Shown piece by piece: positions 55,211 to 63,009 of a DNA stretch of 64,000 nucleotides. The stretch comes from Akkermansia sp. (GTDB taxonomy: Bacteria; Verrucomicrobiota; Verrucomicrobiia; Verrucomicrobiales; Akkermansiaceae): contig JAFURE010000019.1 of the NCBI GenBank assembly GCA_017471985.1, positions 1-64,000 of the forward strand, in the 5' to 3' direction. Numbering within the stretch: position 1 is the stretch's first letter; the number at the start of each line of letters is the position of its first letter. Below the pieces are notes generated by a model, which searched no databases, was not told the DNA's origin, and saw only the letters and a program-made list of their open reading frames with translations. The position numbers were made by a program, and so were the translations under genes.

Positions 55211-55252
55211 AAAAACAACAACAGAGCGGGTGCGAATACATCTCGCACCCGC
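55211..55252 (-). terminator. Terminator of glnN
   Basis: GCGGGTGCGA (55226-55235) and TCGCACCCGC (55243-55252), ten perfect pairs, followed on the minus strand by a T/G-rich tract. The remainder of this 155-nt gap shows only the palindrome and rpoD promoter. Confidence 0.8.
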
Positions 55253-55276
55253 CACAAAATAAATCATCAGCTCTCT

Positions 55277-57382
55277 TTATTTGCTATGAATATTCAACAT
55301 CTGAGCATAAGTGGGAACCGGCCAGAGATCAGCAGCCACAACAGCCTCGAGAGCATCCACCGTCAGGCGGGCATCCTCCATCGCAGCGCGCATGGCCATC
55401 GGTTCACCACAGTTTATGGCGTCCTCCAGAGCATCCACCCGGGGCACAAGCTCATCGTACAGCGAACCAACCACTCCGGCCCTGGCGCGAGCGGCTTTCA
55501 GTCCTGCAGGTACACCGGCAGCGATAATAGCACTCACAGTACCGCAGATTTCAGACATCTGGCGGGCCACTGCGGGCAGATAGATGGTACGCAGCATGTT
55601 AAGGCAGGTTTTTGCCTCAATATCGATGAGTTTCTCGAAGTTCTCAATCTGAATTTCACGGCGAGCCAACAATTCAGAGCGATTGAGAACGCCATACTTC
55701 TCCATGAGAGCAATCGTGTCGGGGCGAGCGAGCACGTCCAAAGCCTCGGGAGTAGATTTGATGTGAGGCAGGCCACGGCGCTCAGCCTCCTGCACCCATT
55801 CATCTGAATAGCCGTTACCATTGAACACCACACGGTCGTGACGGGTAATAAGCTCGCGAATAAGCTCACGCACGGCATCCTTAAATTCAGGAGTACCGGC
55901 AGCAGGCTCCAGACGCGTAGCTACGATATCGAGAGCCTCGGCCATAATGGTATTGAGTACTGCCATAGGCCAGGCGCAGGTCTGGGAAGAACCGACGGCA
56001 CGGAACTCGAACTTGTTGCCGGTGAAGGCAAAGGGAGATGTGCGGTTACGGTCGGTAGTATCCTTCGGCAGTTCAGGCAGCACATCCACACCAAGCTCCA
56101 TCGTAGTCTTGGAAGCAGAGGACTTTGCTCCACCGGCCTTTATCTGCTCAATGATATCAGTGAGCTGGTCACCCAGGAAAATAGAAATAATAGCAGGCGG
56201 AGCTTCTGCAGCACCCAATCGGTGATCATTGCCGGCCTTCGCAATCGAAGCACGCAGCAAGTCAGCATGCTTGTCCACCCCCATGATTACCGCAGACAGG
56301 AACGTCAGGAACAGCAGATTACTGTGCGGAGTCTTACCGGGCGAGAACAGAGAGCCGAGCTCGGGAGTAGAAAGCGACCAGTTATTGTGCTTACCGGAGC
56401 CGTTCACGCTGGCATAAGGCTTCTCGTGCAGCAGACAAACCAGATTATATTTCAGAGCCTGGCGCTGCAGGATATCCATAATCATGACATTATGGTCAAC
56501 CGCTACGTTGCAGGGCTCAAAGAGAGGGCAGATTTCAAACTGCCCGGGCGCAGCCTCGTTGTGACGGGTCTTGGCAGGCACACCAAGAGCCCACAGAGCT
56601 CGGTCTACGCTCATCATGAACTCCAGCACTCGCTCCTTGATGGAACCGAAGTAGTGGTCCTCCATCTGCTGGTGCTTAGGCGGCAGGCAACCGAAGAGCG
56701 TACGGCCGGTTTCAATGAGATCCATACGCTTGAGGTACAGATCGCGGTCGATTAGGAAGTACTCCTGCTCCGCCCCGAGATTGCTGACAACATAGCTCGG
56801 TTCAATGCCGAAGCAGTTAAGAACACGCGTGGTCTGGTGAGCCACGGCAGCCATGGAACGCAGGAGAGGAGTCTTCTTGTCGAGAGCCTCGCCCGTATAG
56901 CTGCAGAAAGCCGTGGGAATACACAGGGTCACCGTGTGCTCGGTGCGCTTAATGAATGCCGGGCTGGTGGGGTCCCATGCGGTATAGCCACGAGCCTCGA
57001 ACGTGGCACGAATACCGCCACTGGGGAACGAAGATGCATCCGGCTCGGCCTGAATGAGGTTCTTGCCGGTAAACTCACAAATCATGCCCCCCTTGCCATC
57101 AGGCTCCACAAAGGAGTCATGCTTTTCAGCCGTAGCGTCAGTCAGCGGCTGGAACCAGTGAGTATAGTGGGTAGCACCTTTGCTGAGAGCCCACACCTTC
57201 ATGGCTTGAGCAACTTCGTCGGCAATGCTGATATCAAGTTTACCGCCTTTCTGCACGGTAAGCATCATCTTCTTAAACGCACTCTTGGAGAGGAACTTCT
57301 CCATCGTTTTAATCCCGAAGGTATCGCTGCCATAAAGGGCATTGAGTGCGGACTCGGCGTCGGTCATTGTCTCTGTTGCCAT
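55277..57382 (-). CDS. glnN: Type III glutamine synthetase
   Basis: 701 residues, the size of GlnN (type III), clearly longer than GlnA. Conserved type III segments: HWFQPLTDATAEKHDSFVEP, LIQAEPDASSFPSGGIRATFEARGYTAWDPTSP (seen in parts), NHDVMIMDI-like NVAVDHNVMIMD, LLHEKPYASVNGSGKHNNWS and FTGNKFEFRAVGSS. It makes glutamine from glutamate and ammonia with ATP. Two possible promoters lie upstream. GlnN is common in Bacteroidetes and some Verrucomicrobia. Confidence 0.96.
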   Translation of the reverse strand: MATETMTDAESALNALYGSDTFGIKTMEKFLSKSAFKKMMLTVQKGGKLDISIADEVAQAMKVWALSKGATHYTHWFQPLTDATAEKHDSFVEPDGKGGMICEFTGKNLIQAEPDASSFPSGGIRATFEARGYTAWDPTSPAFIKRTEHTVTLCIPTAFCSYTGEALDKKTPLLRSMAAVAHQTTRVLNCFGIEPSYVVSNLGAEQEYFLIDRDLYLKRMDLIETGRTLFGCLPPKHQQMEDHYFGSIKERVLEFMMSVDRALWALGVPAKTRHNEAAPGQFEICPLFEPCNVAVDHNVMIMDILQRQALKYNLVCLLHEKPYASVNGSGKHNNWSLSTPELGSLFSPGKTPHSNLLFLTFLSAVIMGVDKHADLLRASIAKAGNDHRLGAAEAPPAIISIFLGDQLTDIIEQIKAGGAKSSASKTTMELGVDVLPELPKDTTDRNRTSPFAFTGNKFEFRAVGSSQTCAWPMAVLNTIMAEALDIVATRLEPAAGTPEFKDAVRELIRELITRHDRVVFNGNGYSDEWVQEAERRGLPHIKSTPEALDVLARPDTIALMEKYGVLNRSELLARREIQIENFEKLIDIEAKTCLNMLRTIYLPAVARQMSEICGTVSAIIAAGVPAGLKAARARAGVVGSLYDELVPRVDALEDAINCGEPMAMRAAMEDARLTVDALEAVVAADLWPVPTYAQMLNIHSK

Positions 57383-57388
57383 ATAATT

Positions 57389-57445
57389 GGTATAGTAGAA
57401 AAACGTATCTGTGTTGATTCTAGCGACTTTCCGTCAGACTGTCAA
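57389..57445 (-). promoter_or_regulatory. Two possible promoters of glnN
   Basis: Far: TTGACA (57440-57445), 17 nt, TAGAAT (57417-57422), giving a 27-nt leader. Near: TCAACA (57412-57417), 17 nt, TATACC (57389-57394), 6 nt before the ATG, giving a leaderless mRNA. Confidence 0.5.
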
Positions 57446-57451
57446 GCGCAT

Positions 57452-58369
57452 TCAGCTCAGTTCACCCCGGGCACGAAGATCAGCATTGATAGCCTCGAGA
57501 ATATCCAGCTCGGGTCTGAAGTTGGCATCGTGGTGCGAGGAGCGAATCAACGGACCACTGGCTACATGGCGGAACCCCTTGCCGAGAGCCACTTCGCGCA
57601 ACTCTTCGAACACCTCGGGACGTATGTAGTCAATCACCGGCAGGTGACGAGCCGAAGGGCGCAGGTACTGCCCCATGGTCAGCACAGTTACACCATGAGC
57701 ACACAGGTCGTCCATCGTCTGTTCAATCTCTTCGCGAGTTTCTCCCAGACCGAGCATAATACCGCTCTTAGTCACAACCATACCGGGGGCCATCTCAAGA
57801 GCACGCTGCAGCATGTGCAGGGATTTACGATAACGGGCGCGGAATCGCACGATGGGCGACAGACGCTCCACCGTCTCGAGATTATGATTGAAAATGTGCG
57901 GGCGGGCATCCATGACCATGGCAAGAGCATCCTCATTGCCGTTGAAATCAGAAGTAAGCACCTCGATGACGGTCTGAGGGCTGGATTTGCGGATTTCGCG
58001 GATAATAGCCGCCATGTGCGCAGCAGCACCATCCTTCAAATCATCGCGCGTCACCATGGTAACCACGGTATGTGTAAGGTTCATACGGCTCACGGCATCT
58101 GCAATCTTAGCCGGCTCCTCAGGGTCCAGCGGCTTAGGCTTGGCCGTGCGGGTTGCGCAGAATCCGCAGGCACGCGTGCAGACATCGCCACAGGCCATAA
58201 ACGTAGCGGTACCGTGGCTCCAGCACTCACCGCGATTCGGGCACATAGCCTCCTCGCACACGGTTACCAGTGAGTTACCCTTCACCAGATTATTCACATG
58301 TTTAAATGCCTGCCCTTTGGGCAGCTTTACCTTCAACCAGGAGGGCTTGCGCGCGCGTTCGTCCGTCAT
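57452..58369 (-). CDS. lipA: Lipoyl synthase
   Basis: 305 residues. Both cluster motifs are present: the auxiliary cluster in CEEAMCPNRGEC and the radical-SAM CTRACGFC, plus the C-terminal RSSHHDAN with the conserved RSSY-like serine. LipA inserts two sulfurs into octanoyl groups on dehydrogenase E2 or GcvH proteins. lipB is not adjacent. Confidence 0.96.
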   Translation of the reverse strand: MTDERARKPSWLKVKLPKGQAFKHVNNLVKGNSLVTVCEEAMCPNRGECWSHGTATFMACGDVCTRACGFCATRTAKPKPLDPEEPAKIADAVSRMNLTHTVVTMVTRDDLKDGAAAHMAAIIREIRKSSPQTVIEVLTSDFNGNEDALAMVMDARPHIFNHNLETVERLSPIVRFRARYRKSLHMLQRALEMAPGMVVTKSGIMLGLGETREEIEQTMDDLCAHGVTVLTMGQYLRPSARHLPVIDYIRPEVFEELREVALGKGFRHVASGPLIRSSHHDANFRPELDILEAINADLRARGELS

Positions 58370-58380
58370 AACTGCGCAGC

Positions 58381-58409
58381 GTTATGCAACAAAAAGCCTG
58401 AAAATGCAA
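58381..58409 (-). promoter_or_regulatory. Promoter of lipA
   Basis: TTGCAT (58404-58409), 17 nt, CATAAC (58381-58386), 11 nt before the ATG. A TTTACCC/GGGTAAA hairpin (58424-58444) lies upstream. Confidence 0.45.
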
Positions 58410-58612
58410 GCAAAATCTCACATTTTACCCGATTTCCGGGTAAATAAAGGCGAAAGCTCCCGCAAATCCCCCACTCAAACAAGTCCCAGTCGCCACATTA
58501 CTTAAGAAAAGTCACTCATCAGACAAAACCGACAACAAACATTCCCTGAATCCTAACGGGTTCATAATTCAACTTCAGGAACACAGCTAACGAAATAAAA
58601 GCGACATTTGGC

Positions 58613-58640
58613 TTGATTGTAAGCCCCAATCGTATATAAT
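58613..58640 (+). promoter_or_regulatory. Promoter of the murC-murB, ddl, ftsQ run
   Basis: TTGATT (58613-58618), 16 nt, consensus TATAAT (58635-58640), then 14 nt to the ATG. The predicted leader is about 8 nt, too short for a Shine-Dalgarno site. Confidence 0.65.
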
Positions 58641-58654
58641 AGCGCGCAAGAGCT

Positions 58655-60955
58655 ATGATTGAACAGTTACGCAAAAGGCTTCTGGATCGGGAAAACCCCG
58701 TACGCATTCATCTCATTGGTGTAGCAGGCGCAGGCATGAGTGGTCTTGCCCGCATGTTGCTGGAAATGGGGCACCGTGTGAGCGGCTGCGACCGAGTAAC
58801 CAGCGACGAGACCGAGCGACTGCAACAGGCAGGGCTTGTGTTCTCCTGCCCCCACAGCGCCGCCGCCGTGAGCGATGCCGAGGTAGTCATCTATTCCAGC
58901 GCCATTCGCGAGGAAAACGTAGCTCTGGCCGCGGCTCGCCAGAACGGCTGCCTGTGCCTGCGCCGCGCTGAATGTCTGGCCGCCATTCTTAACAACAAGA
59001 AAGGCGTGGTCGTTGCCGGCACACACGGAAAGACCACTACCTCAGCCATGAGCGCCCATCTGCTGCGCGAAGGTCGCAAGCGCCCCTGCCACTACGTCGG
59101 TGCTGAAATTCCCGTATTGGGAGCCAACGCGCACTGGACAGAGGACAGCGAGTATCTGGTAGCAGAAGGCGATGAGAGTGACGGCACTCTGGTGAACTAC
59201 ATACCGGAGCACAGCATAATCCTTAACGTCGAGGCCGAACATCTGGACTTCTACCGTGACCTTGACCATATTAAGAGCGTATTCCACCGCCTGTGCCGCC
59301 AGACGCGCGGCAAGCTCATCTACTGCAAGAGCGATGCCGGTGCTGCAGATGTGTGCTCCCAATACCCCAATACCATTTCATACGGCTGGCAGGATGCTGA
59401 TTATACGGCTACCGATATGACCGTAAAGCGCGGTCGCACCCTGTACACCATCAACTACAAAGGCGAGCCCCTGGGGCGTGTGGAGTTGGGTATACCCGGT
59501 CGTCACAACGTGCTCAACTCACTGGCAGCCACAGCCCTTGCACTAGAACTCGGATGCGACTTTGCCAGCGTAACCCGAGGGCTGGTGAGCTTTGCCGGTG
59601 CCCGGCGCCGATTCGAGACCAAATACCTGTCACGCGACTACCGTATTGTGGACGACTACGGCCACCACCCGACCGAAATTGCCGCCACACTTCAGACCGC
59701 TCAGAGCCTGAAACCCGAGCGTCTTGTTGTACTCTTCCAACCCCACCGTTACACCCGCACTCAACTGCTCCGCAACGACTTCGGGCGCGTGTTGCAGAAC
59801 GTTGACAAACTGTATGTAGCAGATGTCTACCCGGCCAGTGAGCCGCCGATTCCCGGTATCAGCGGACAAACGATTGTTGATGCCGTACTCGAGAATGGCC
59901 CGGTGGATGCCGAGTTCCTGCCCAATCTTGCACTGGCTCACCACAAGGTAGGTAACATACTGCGCCCCGGTGACCTCTTCATCACACTGGGAGCCGGCAA
60001 CGTACACGAATCGGGCAAGAAAATTGCAGCCGACCTGCGCGTGCTTGCCGAAATGCAGCAGGAGTGCGGCAACGCTTTCACCTGCAGACTGTACGAGCCC
60101 ATGAGCAAGCACACCACTGCCGGCGTAGGCGGCGAAGCTCAGTACTGGATTGAGCCCGATACCTTCGAGCGTATGCAGGCTGTTGTAAACTTCTTCAAGG
60201 ATCGCAACATTCCGGTGCACACAGTAGGGCGCGGTTCCAACCTCATTGTTCGTGAAGGTGGCATACGTGGCGCGGTCATTCACCCGGTGGCCGGCGAATT
60301 CCAGAAGTTGGAGCTGCGAGGCAGCAAAATTATAGCCGGAGCCGGCGTAAAACTCAAAAAACTCGCAGCCTTTGCAGCCCAGAACGGCATAAGCGGTTTT
60401 GAATGGATGGACGGTATTCCCGGTTACGTAGGCGGGAGCCTGCGCCAGAATGCCGGAGCTATGGAGGGTGACATGTGGAGTGTGTTCCACTCTGCCATTG
60501 CCCTCAATGACGATGGTGATATCGTCGAGTTCGAGAAAGAGAGCATGCGCCCTGCCCGTTATCGCCTGATACCCGATTTCGAGCACAACATCGTCATGCA
60601 GGCAACCTTCTGCGGCACCCCCGGAGATCCCAGGGAAATTGAGGCTCGTACAGAAGAGAGCCGTGCACGACGGAAAGCAACCCAGCCCGTAGAACCCAGT
60701 GCCGGCTGCACCTTCGTAAACCCCGAGGAAATCCCCGCCGGCAAACTTATCGACGAAATGGGGCTCAAGGGGTATACTATCGGCGGCGCTCAGATTTCAA
60801 CCAAACATGCTAATTTCATCGTCAACATCAACAAGGCCAAAGCCACCGATGTTACCGAACTCATCGACTACATCCGCAATCAGGCAAAAGCCGAGCGCGG
60901 TATAACCCTGCGTACTGAAATACAGGTTATCGGCGACCGTGATGCCGAGTTCTGA
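58655..60955 (+). CDS. murC-murB: MurC-MurB fusion: UDP-MurNAc-L-Ala ligase and UDP-GlcNAc-enolpyruvate reductase
   Basis: 766 residues. Residues 1 to about 465 are MurC (IHLIGVAGAGMSGLARML, GTHGKTTTSAM near 121-131, YGHHPTEIAATL, FQPHRYTRTQLL). About 478-766 is MurB (TTAGVGGEAQYWI, VGRGSNLIVREGG, GIPGYVGGSLRQNAG). The proton-donor serine usually in AGSxFxNP is Cys here (SAGCTFVNP, about 685). The fused protein would do two neighbouring steps in the order MurB then MurC. Cell-wall neighbours ddl and ftsQ follow, with TGATG at the ddl junction. Confidence 0.95.
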   Translation: MIEQLRKRLLDRENPVRIHLIGVAGAGMSGLARMLLEMGHRVSGCDRVTSDETERLQQAGLVFSCPHSAAAVSDAEVVIYSSAIREENVALAAARQNGCLCLRRAECLAAILNNKKGVVVAGTHGKTTTSAMSAHLLREGRKRPCHYVGAEIPVLGANAHWTEDSEYLVAEGDESDGTLVNYIPEHSIILNVEAEHLDFYRDLDHIKSVFHRLCRQTRGKLIYCKSDAGAADVCSQYPNTISYGWQDADYTATDMTVKRGRTLYTINYKGEPLGRVELGIPGRHNVLNSLAATALALELGCDFASVTRGLVSFAGARRRFETKYLSRDYRIVDDYGHHPTEIAATLQTAQSLKPERLVVLFQPHRYTRTQLLRNDFGRVLQNVDKLYVADVYPASEPPIPGISGQTIVDAVLENGPVDAEFLPNLALAHHKVGNILRPGDLFITLGAGNVHESGKKIAADLRVLAEMQQECGNAFTCRLYEPMSKHTTAGVGGEAQYWIEPDTFERMQAVVNFFKDRNIPVHTVGRGSNLIVREGGIRGAVIHPVAGEFQKLELRGSKIIAGAGVKLKKLAAFAAQNGISGFEWMDGIPGYVGGSLRQNAGAMEGDMWSVFHSAIALNDDGDIVEFEKESMRPARYRLIPDFEHNIVMQATFCGTPGDPREIEARTEESRARRKATQPVEPSAGCTFVNPEEIPAGKLIDEMGLKGYTIGGAQISTKHANFIVNINKAKATDVTELIDYIRNQAKAERGITLRTEIQVIGDRDAEF

Positions 60956-60984
60956 TGAGTCTCAATAGCAGAAATACAACAAAC

Positions 60985-61908
60985 ATGAATACACTGACAA
61001 AAGATACGGCCATAGCCCTGCTGATGGGTGGCCCCGGTTCCGAGCGCAAGGTTTCCCTGGTTTCAGGCAATGCAGTTCTGGAAGCCCTGCGCGCCGAAGG
61101 TTTCACCAACGTCACCCCGGTCGTTGTAGACAGTGAGCGCCCCACTATACCCGAGGGCACAGAACTGTGCTACAATATGATTCACGGCACTTACGGAGAA
61201 GATGGCGGCCTGCAGAGCTACCTGGAAGAACTGGGGGTACCCTACACCGGTGCCGGCTCTGCAACAAGTCGCAATTGTTTTGATAAAATCCTGACCAAGA
61301 AAGCATTCTTTGCCGCGGGGGTTCCCACTCCTTCAGACGAGGTTATCCCCTCCGGCCACATGCCCACCATCGGTGTGCCCTGTGTCATCAAACCCCCGTG
61401 CGAAGGGTCATCCGTTGGCGTCAGCATTGTTAAAACCGAGGAAGAACTTCCGGCCGCAGTAGCAGAGGCCGCCAAGTACGGCACCGACATACTGGTCGAG
61501 GAGTACATAGAAGGCAAGGAACTGACGGTAGCTATATTCAACGGTACCCCCCTGCCCGTCATTCATATTGCGCCACGCGAAGGTTTCTACGACTTTGCTA
61601 ACAAATATCCCGCGCTTTCAGGCGGTGTGGGCTCCGACTATATATGCCCGGCCGACATCAGCGAGGAAGAGACAAAGGCCGTACAAGCCGCAGCACTTGC
61701 TGCATACAATGCCCTTGGTGTCGAAGTCTACGGGCGAGTAGACGTACTACTGACTGCCGACGGAAAACCTTATGTACTGGAAATCAATACCATTCCCGGC
61801 ATGACAAGTGCCTCTCTCTTCCCCAAGGCAGCAGCAGCAGTGGGCATTAGCTTCGGTGAGCTCTGCAAGCAAATTGCCGAGATTTCCCTCAATCAGCCCC
61901 GCGGCTGA
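60985..61908 (+). CDS. ddl: D-alanine--D-alanine ligase
   Basis: 307 residues. ATP-grasp marks: LMGGPGSERKVSLVSG, MIHGTYGEDGGLQSYLE, VIKPPCEGSSVGV, LVEEYIEGKELTVAIF and VLEINTIPGMTSASLFPKAAAAVG. It makes the D-Ala-D-Ala end of the stem peptide. ATG 60985 (MNTLTKDTA) gives a normal N-terminus with an A-rich upstream. ATG 60955, which overlaps the murB stop as TGATG, is also in frame, adds ten residues, and is favoured by the coupling pattern seen elsewhere here. Confidence 0.92.
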   Translation: MNTLTKDTAIALLMGGPGSERKVSLVSGNAVLEALRAEGFTNVTPVVVDSERPTIPEGTELCYNMIHGTYGEDGGLQSYLEELGVPYTGAGSATSRNCFDKILTKKAFFAAGVPTPSDEVIPSGHMPTIGVPCVIKPPCEGSSVGVSIVKTEEELPAAVAEAAKYGTDILVEEYIEGKELTVAIFNGTPLPVIHIAPREGFYDFANKYPALSGGVGSDYICPADISEEETKAVQAAALAAYNALGVEVYGRVDVLLTADGKPYVLEINTIPGMTSASLFPKAAAAVGISFGELCKQIAEISLNQPRG

Positions 61909-61922
61909 ATTTCCAACCGCGC

Positions 61923-62852
61923 ATGAAAGGCCGGAACAAATACCGCAGCGAAAAGCAGAATGTCCATCTGCTCGAACAGGCGCTCTCACTCAAAGAACGC
62001 CTGTTCAGCCTGCTGGCGCTCAAGCGCGGCGCCCGCAGATTACGCAAGTGGCTTATTATTGCCCTCATTGCAGCCCCCCTTATATGGGGAATCAAGCTCG
62101 CCGTGGATTATGCCATTGAGAAGGCATACAGCATGAGCATTGAAAATGTGAGCTACGTTTCACGCCATGGGCTGATATCCCGCTCTCAGGTCATGGAGAT
62201 TCTCGGCATCAAACACGCCATCAACATGGCCACGCTGGACGTGAGCGGCATGCAGGCAACCCTGTCAGCTCACCCCTGCATAGCCAATGCCACCATCAGG
62301 GCCGAAATGCCAGAAACTCTGCATATCGAAATAGATGAACGCATACCGGTCGTGTACGTGGAAATGGAAAACGGGGCAGAGACCGGCAATCGCACCCGGC
62401 TTTTCATGGATCCCCGAGGAGTTCTTTTCCCCGTGGTTGAGGACTACCACCGGAACTTCCTGAACGTCCCAACCTGGTACCTCCAGCCGGAGGATATCAG
62501 AGAACTGAAAGCCGGAGCCACTATCACTGATAAGAAAAGTCGCCCCATCAAGGAACTCATTGCAGCGTCCAACGCCTACACGCTGGTGGAAATACCGGCT
62601 ATCTGCGAGATTTTCTGCCCAAAAGAATGGAAGATGGTTGTCACTCTTGACAACGGTACGGAAGTGATTATGCAGGCGTATGAAATCAAAGAACAACTCG
62701 AGCGCCTTGCCATGATTCTGGAGCACTCAAGAGTGACTCATAAACCTATTCGCAGCGTCAATGTCATCCCCAAAATCAATCCGGCCGTCATATATGCCGA
62801 TACGCCGGCAACAGCCCCCGACGAAAAGGAGAAAAAAAACGATGACAAATGA
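61923..62852 (+). CDS. ftsQ: FtsQ/DivIB-type cell-division protein
   Basis: 309 residues: a basic cytoplasmic part of about 45 residues, one membrane helix (WLIIALIAAPLIWGIKLAV), then a POTRA domain (about 78-145, SIENVSYVSRHGLISRSQVM, HPCIANATIRAEMPETLHI, with the ER-PV segment of the family) and a beta domain. The C-terminus ends in a Lys/Glu tail. FtsQ/DivIB links early and late divisome proteins with FtsB and FtsL. Its place after ddl is the classic dcw order. ftsA and ftsZ do not follow; nusA does. Confidence 0.85.
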   Translation: MKGRNKYRSEKQNVHLLEQALSLKERLFSLLALKRGARRLRKWLIIALIAAPLIWGIKLAVDYAIEKAYSMSIENVSYVSRHGLISRSQVMEILGIKHAINMATLDVSGMQATLSAHPCIANATIRAEMPETLHIEIDERIPVVYVEMENGAETGNRTRLFMDPRGVLFPVVEDYHRNFLNVPTWYLQPEDIRELKAGATITDKKSRPIKELIAASNAYTLVEIPAICEIFCPKEWKMVVTLDNGTEVIMQAYEIKEQLERLAMILEHSRVTHKPIRSVNVIPKINPAVIYADTPATAPDEKEKKNDDK

Positions 62853-62883
62853 ACGTTTTTTCCAACATAGTCAGGCATTTTAC

Positions 62884-62912
62884 TTGACTTAAACAGTTCC
62901 GCATGCTAGTAT
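62884..62912 (+). promoter_or_regulatory. Promoter of the nusA leader
   Basis: TTGACT (62884-62889), 17 nt, TAGTAT (62907-62912). Start of transcription near 62919, about 90 nt before the nusA ATG. Confidence 0.65.
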
Positions 62913-62927
62913 CACGGCGAACAAGTT

Positions 62928-62980
62928 CCGGTCATTATAGATTGGGGCGGGTCTGGGACCCGCTCTTTTTTTATGACCGG
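62928..62980 (+). terminator. Terminator inside the nusA leader, with enclosing stem (attenuator)
   Basis: GCGGGTC (62947-62953) and GACCCGC (62957-62963) form a hairpin with a TGG loop and a T run, an intrinsic terminator. An outer pair CCGGTCAT (62928-62935) and ATGACCGG (62973-62980) encloses it. It lies after the nusA promoter and before its start. Confidence 0.75.
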
Positions 62981-63009
62981 TTAACATACAAACATAAGCA
63001 TCAATCACT

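Noticed and set aside
55145-55276. A second gene divergent from rpoD using the other TTGACA of the palindrome
   Set aside because: No -10 box fits at 16-18 nt and no plausible coding frame follows before the glnN terminator.
62928-62980. Riboswitch for a metabolite upstream of nusA
   Set aside because: No known aptamer core is visible. The region is just two nested stems, so attenuation or a plain terminator is the more careful reading.
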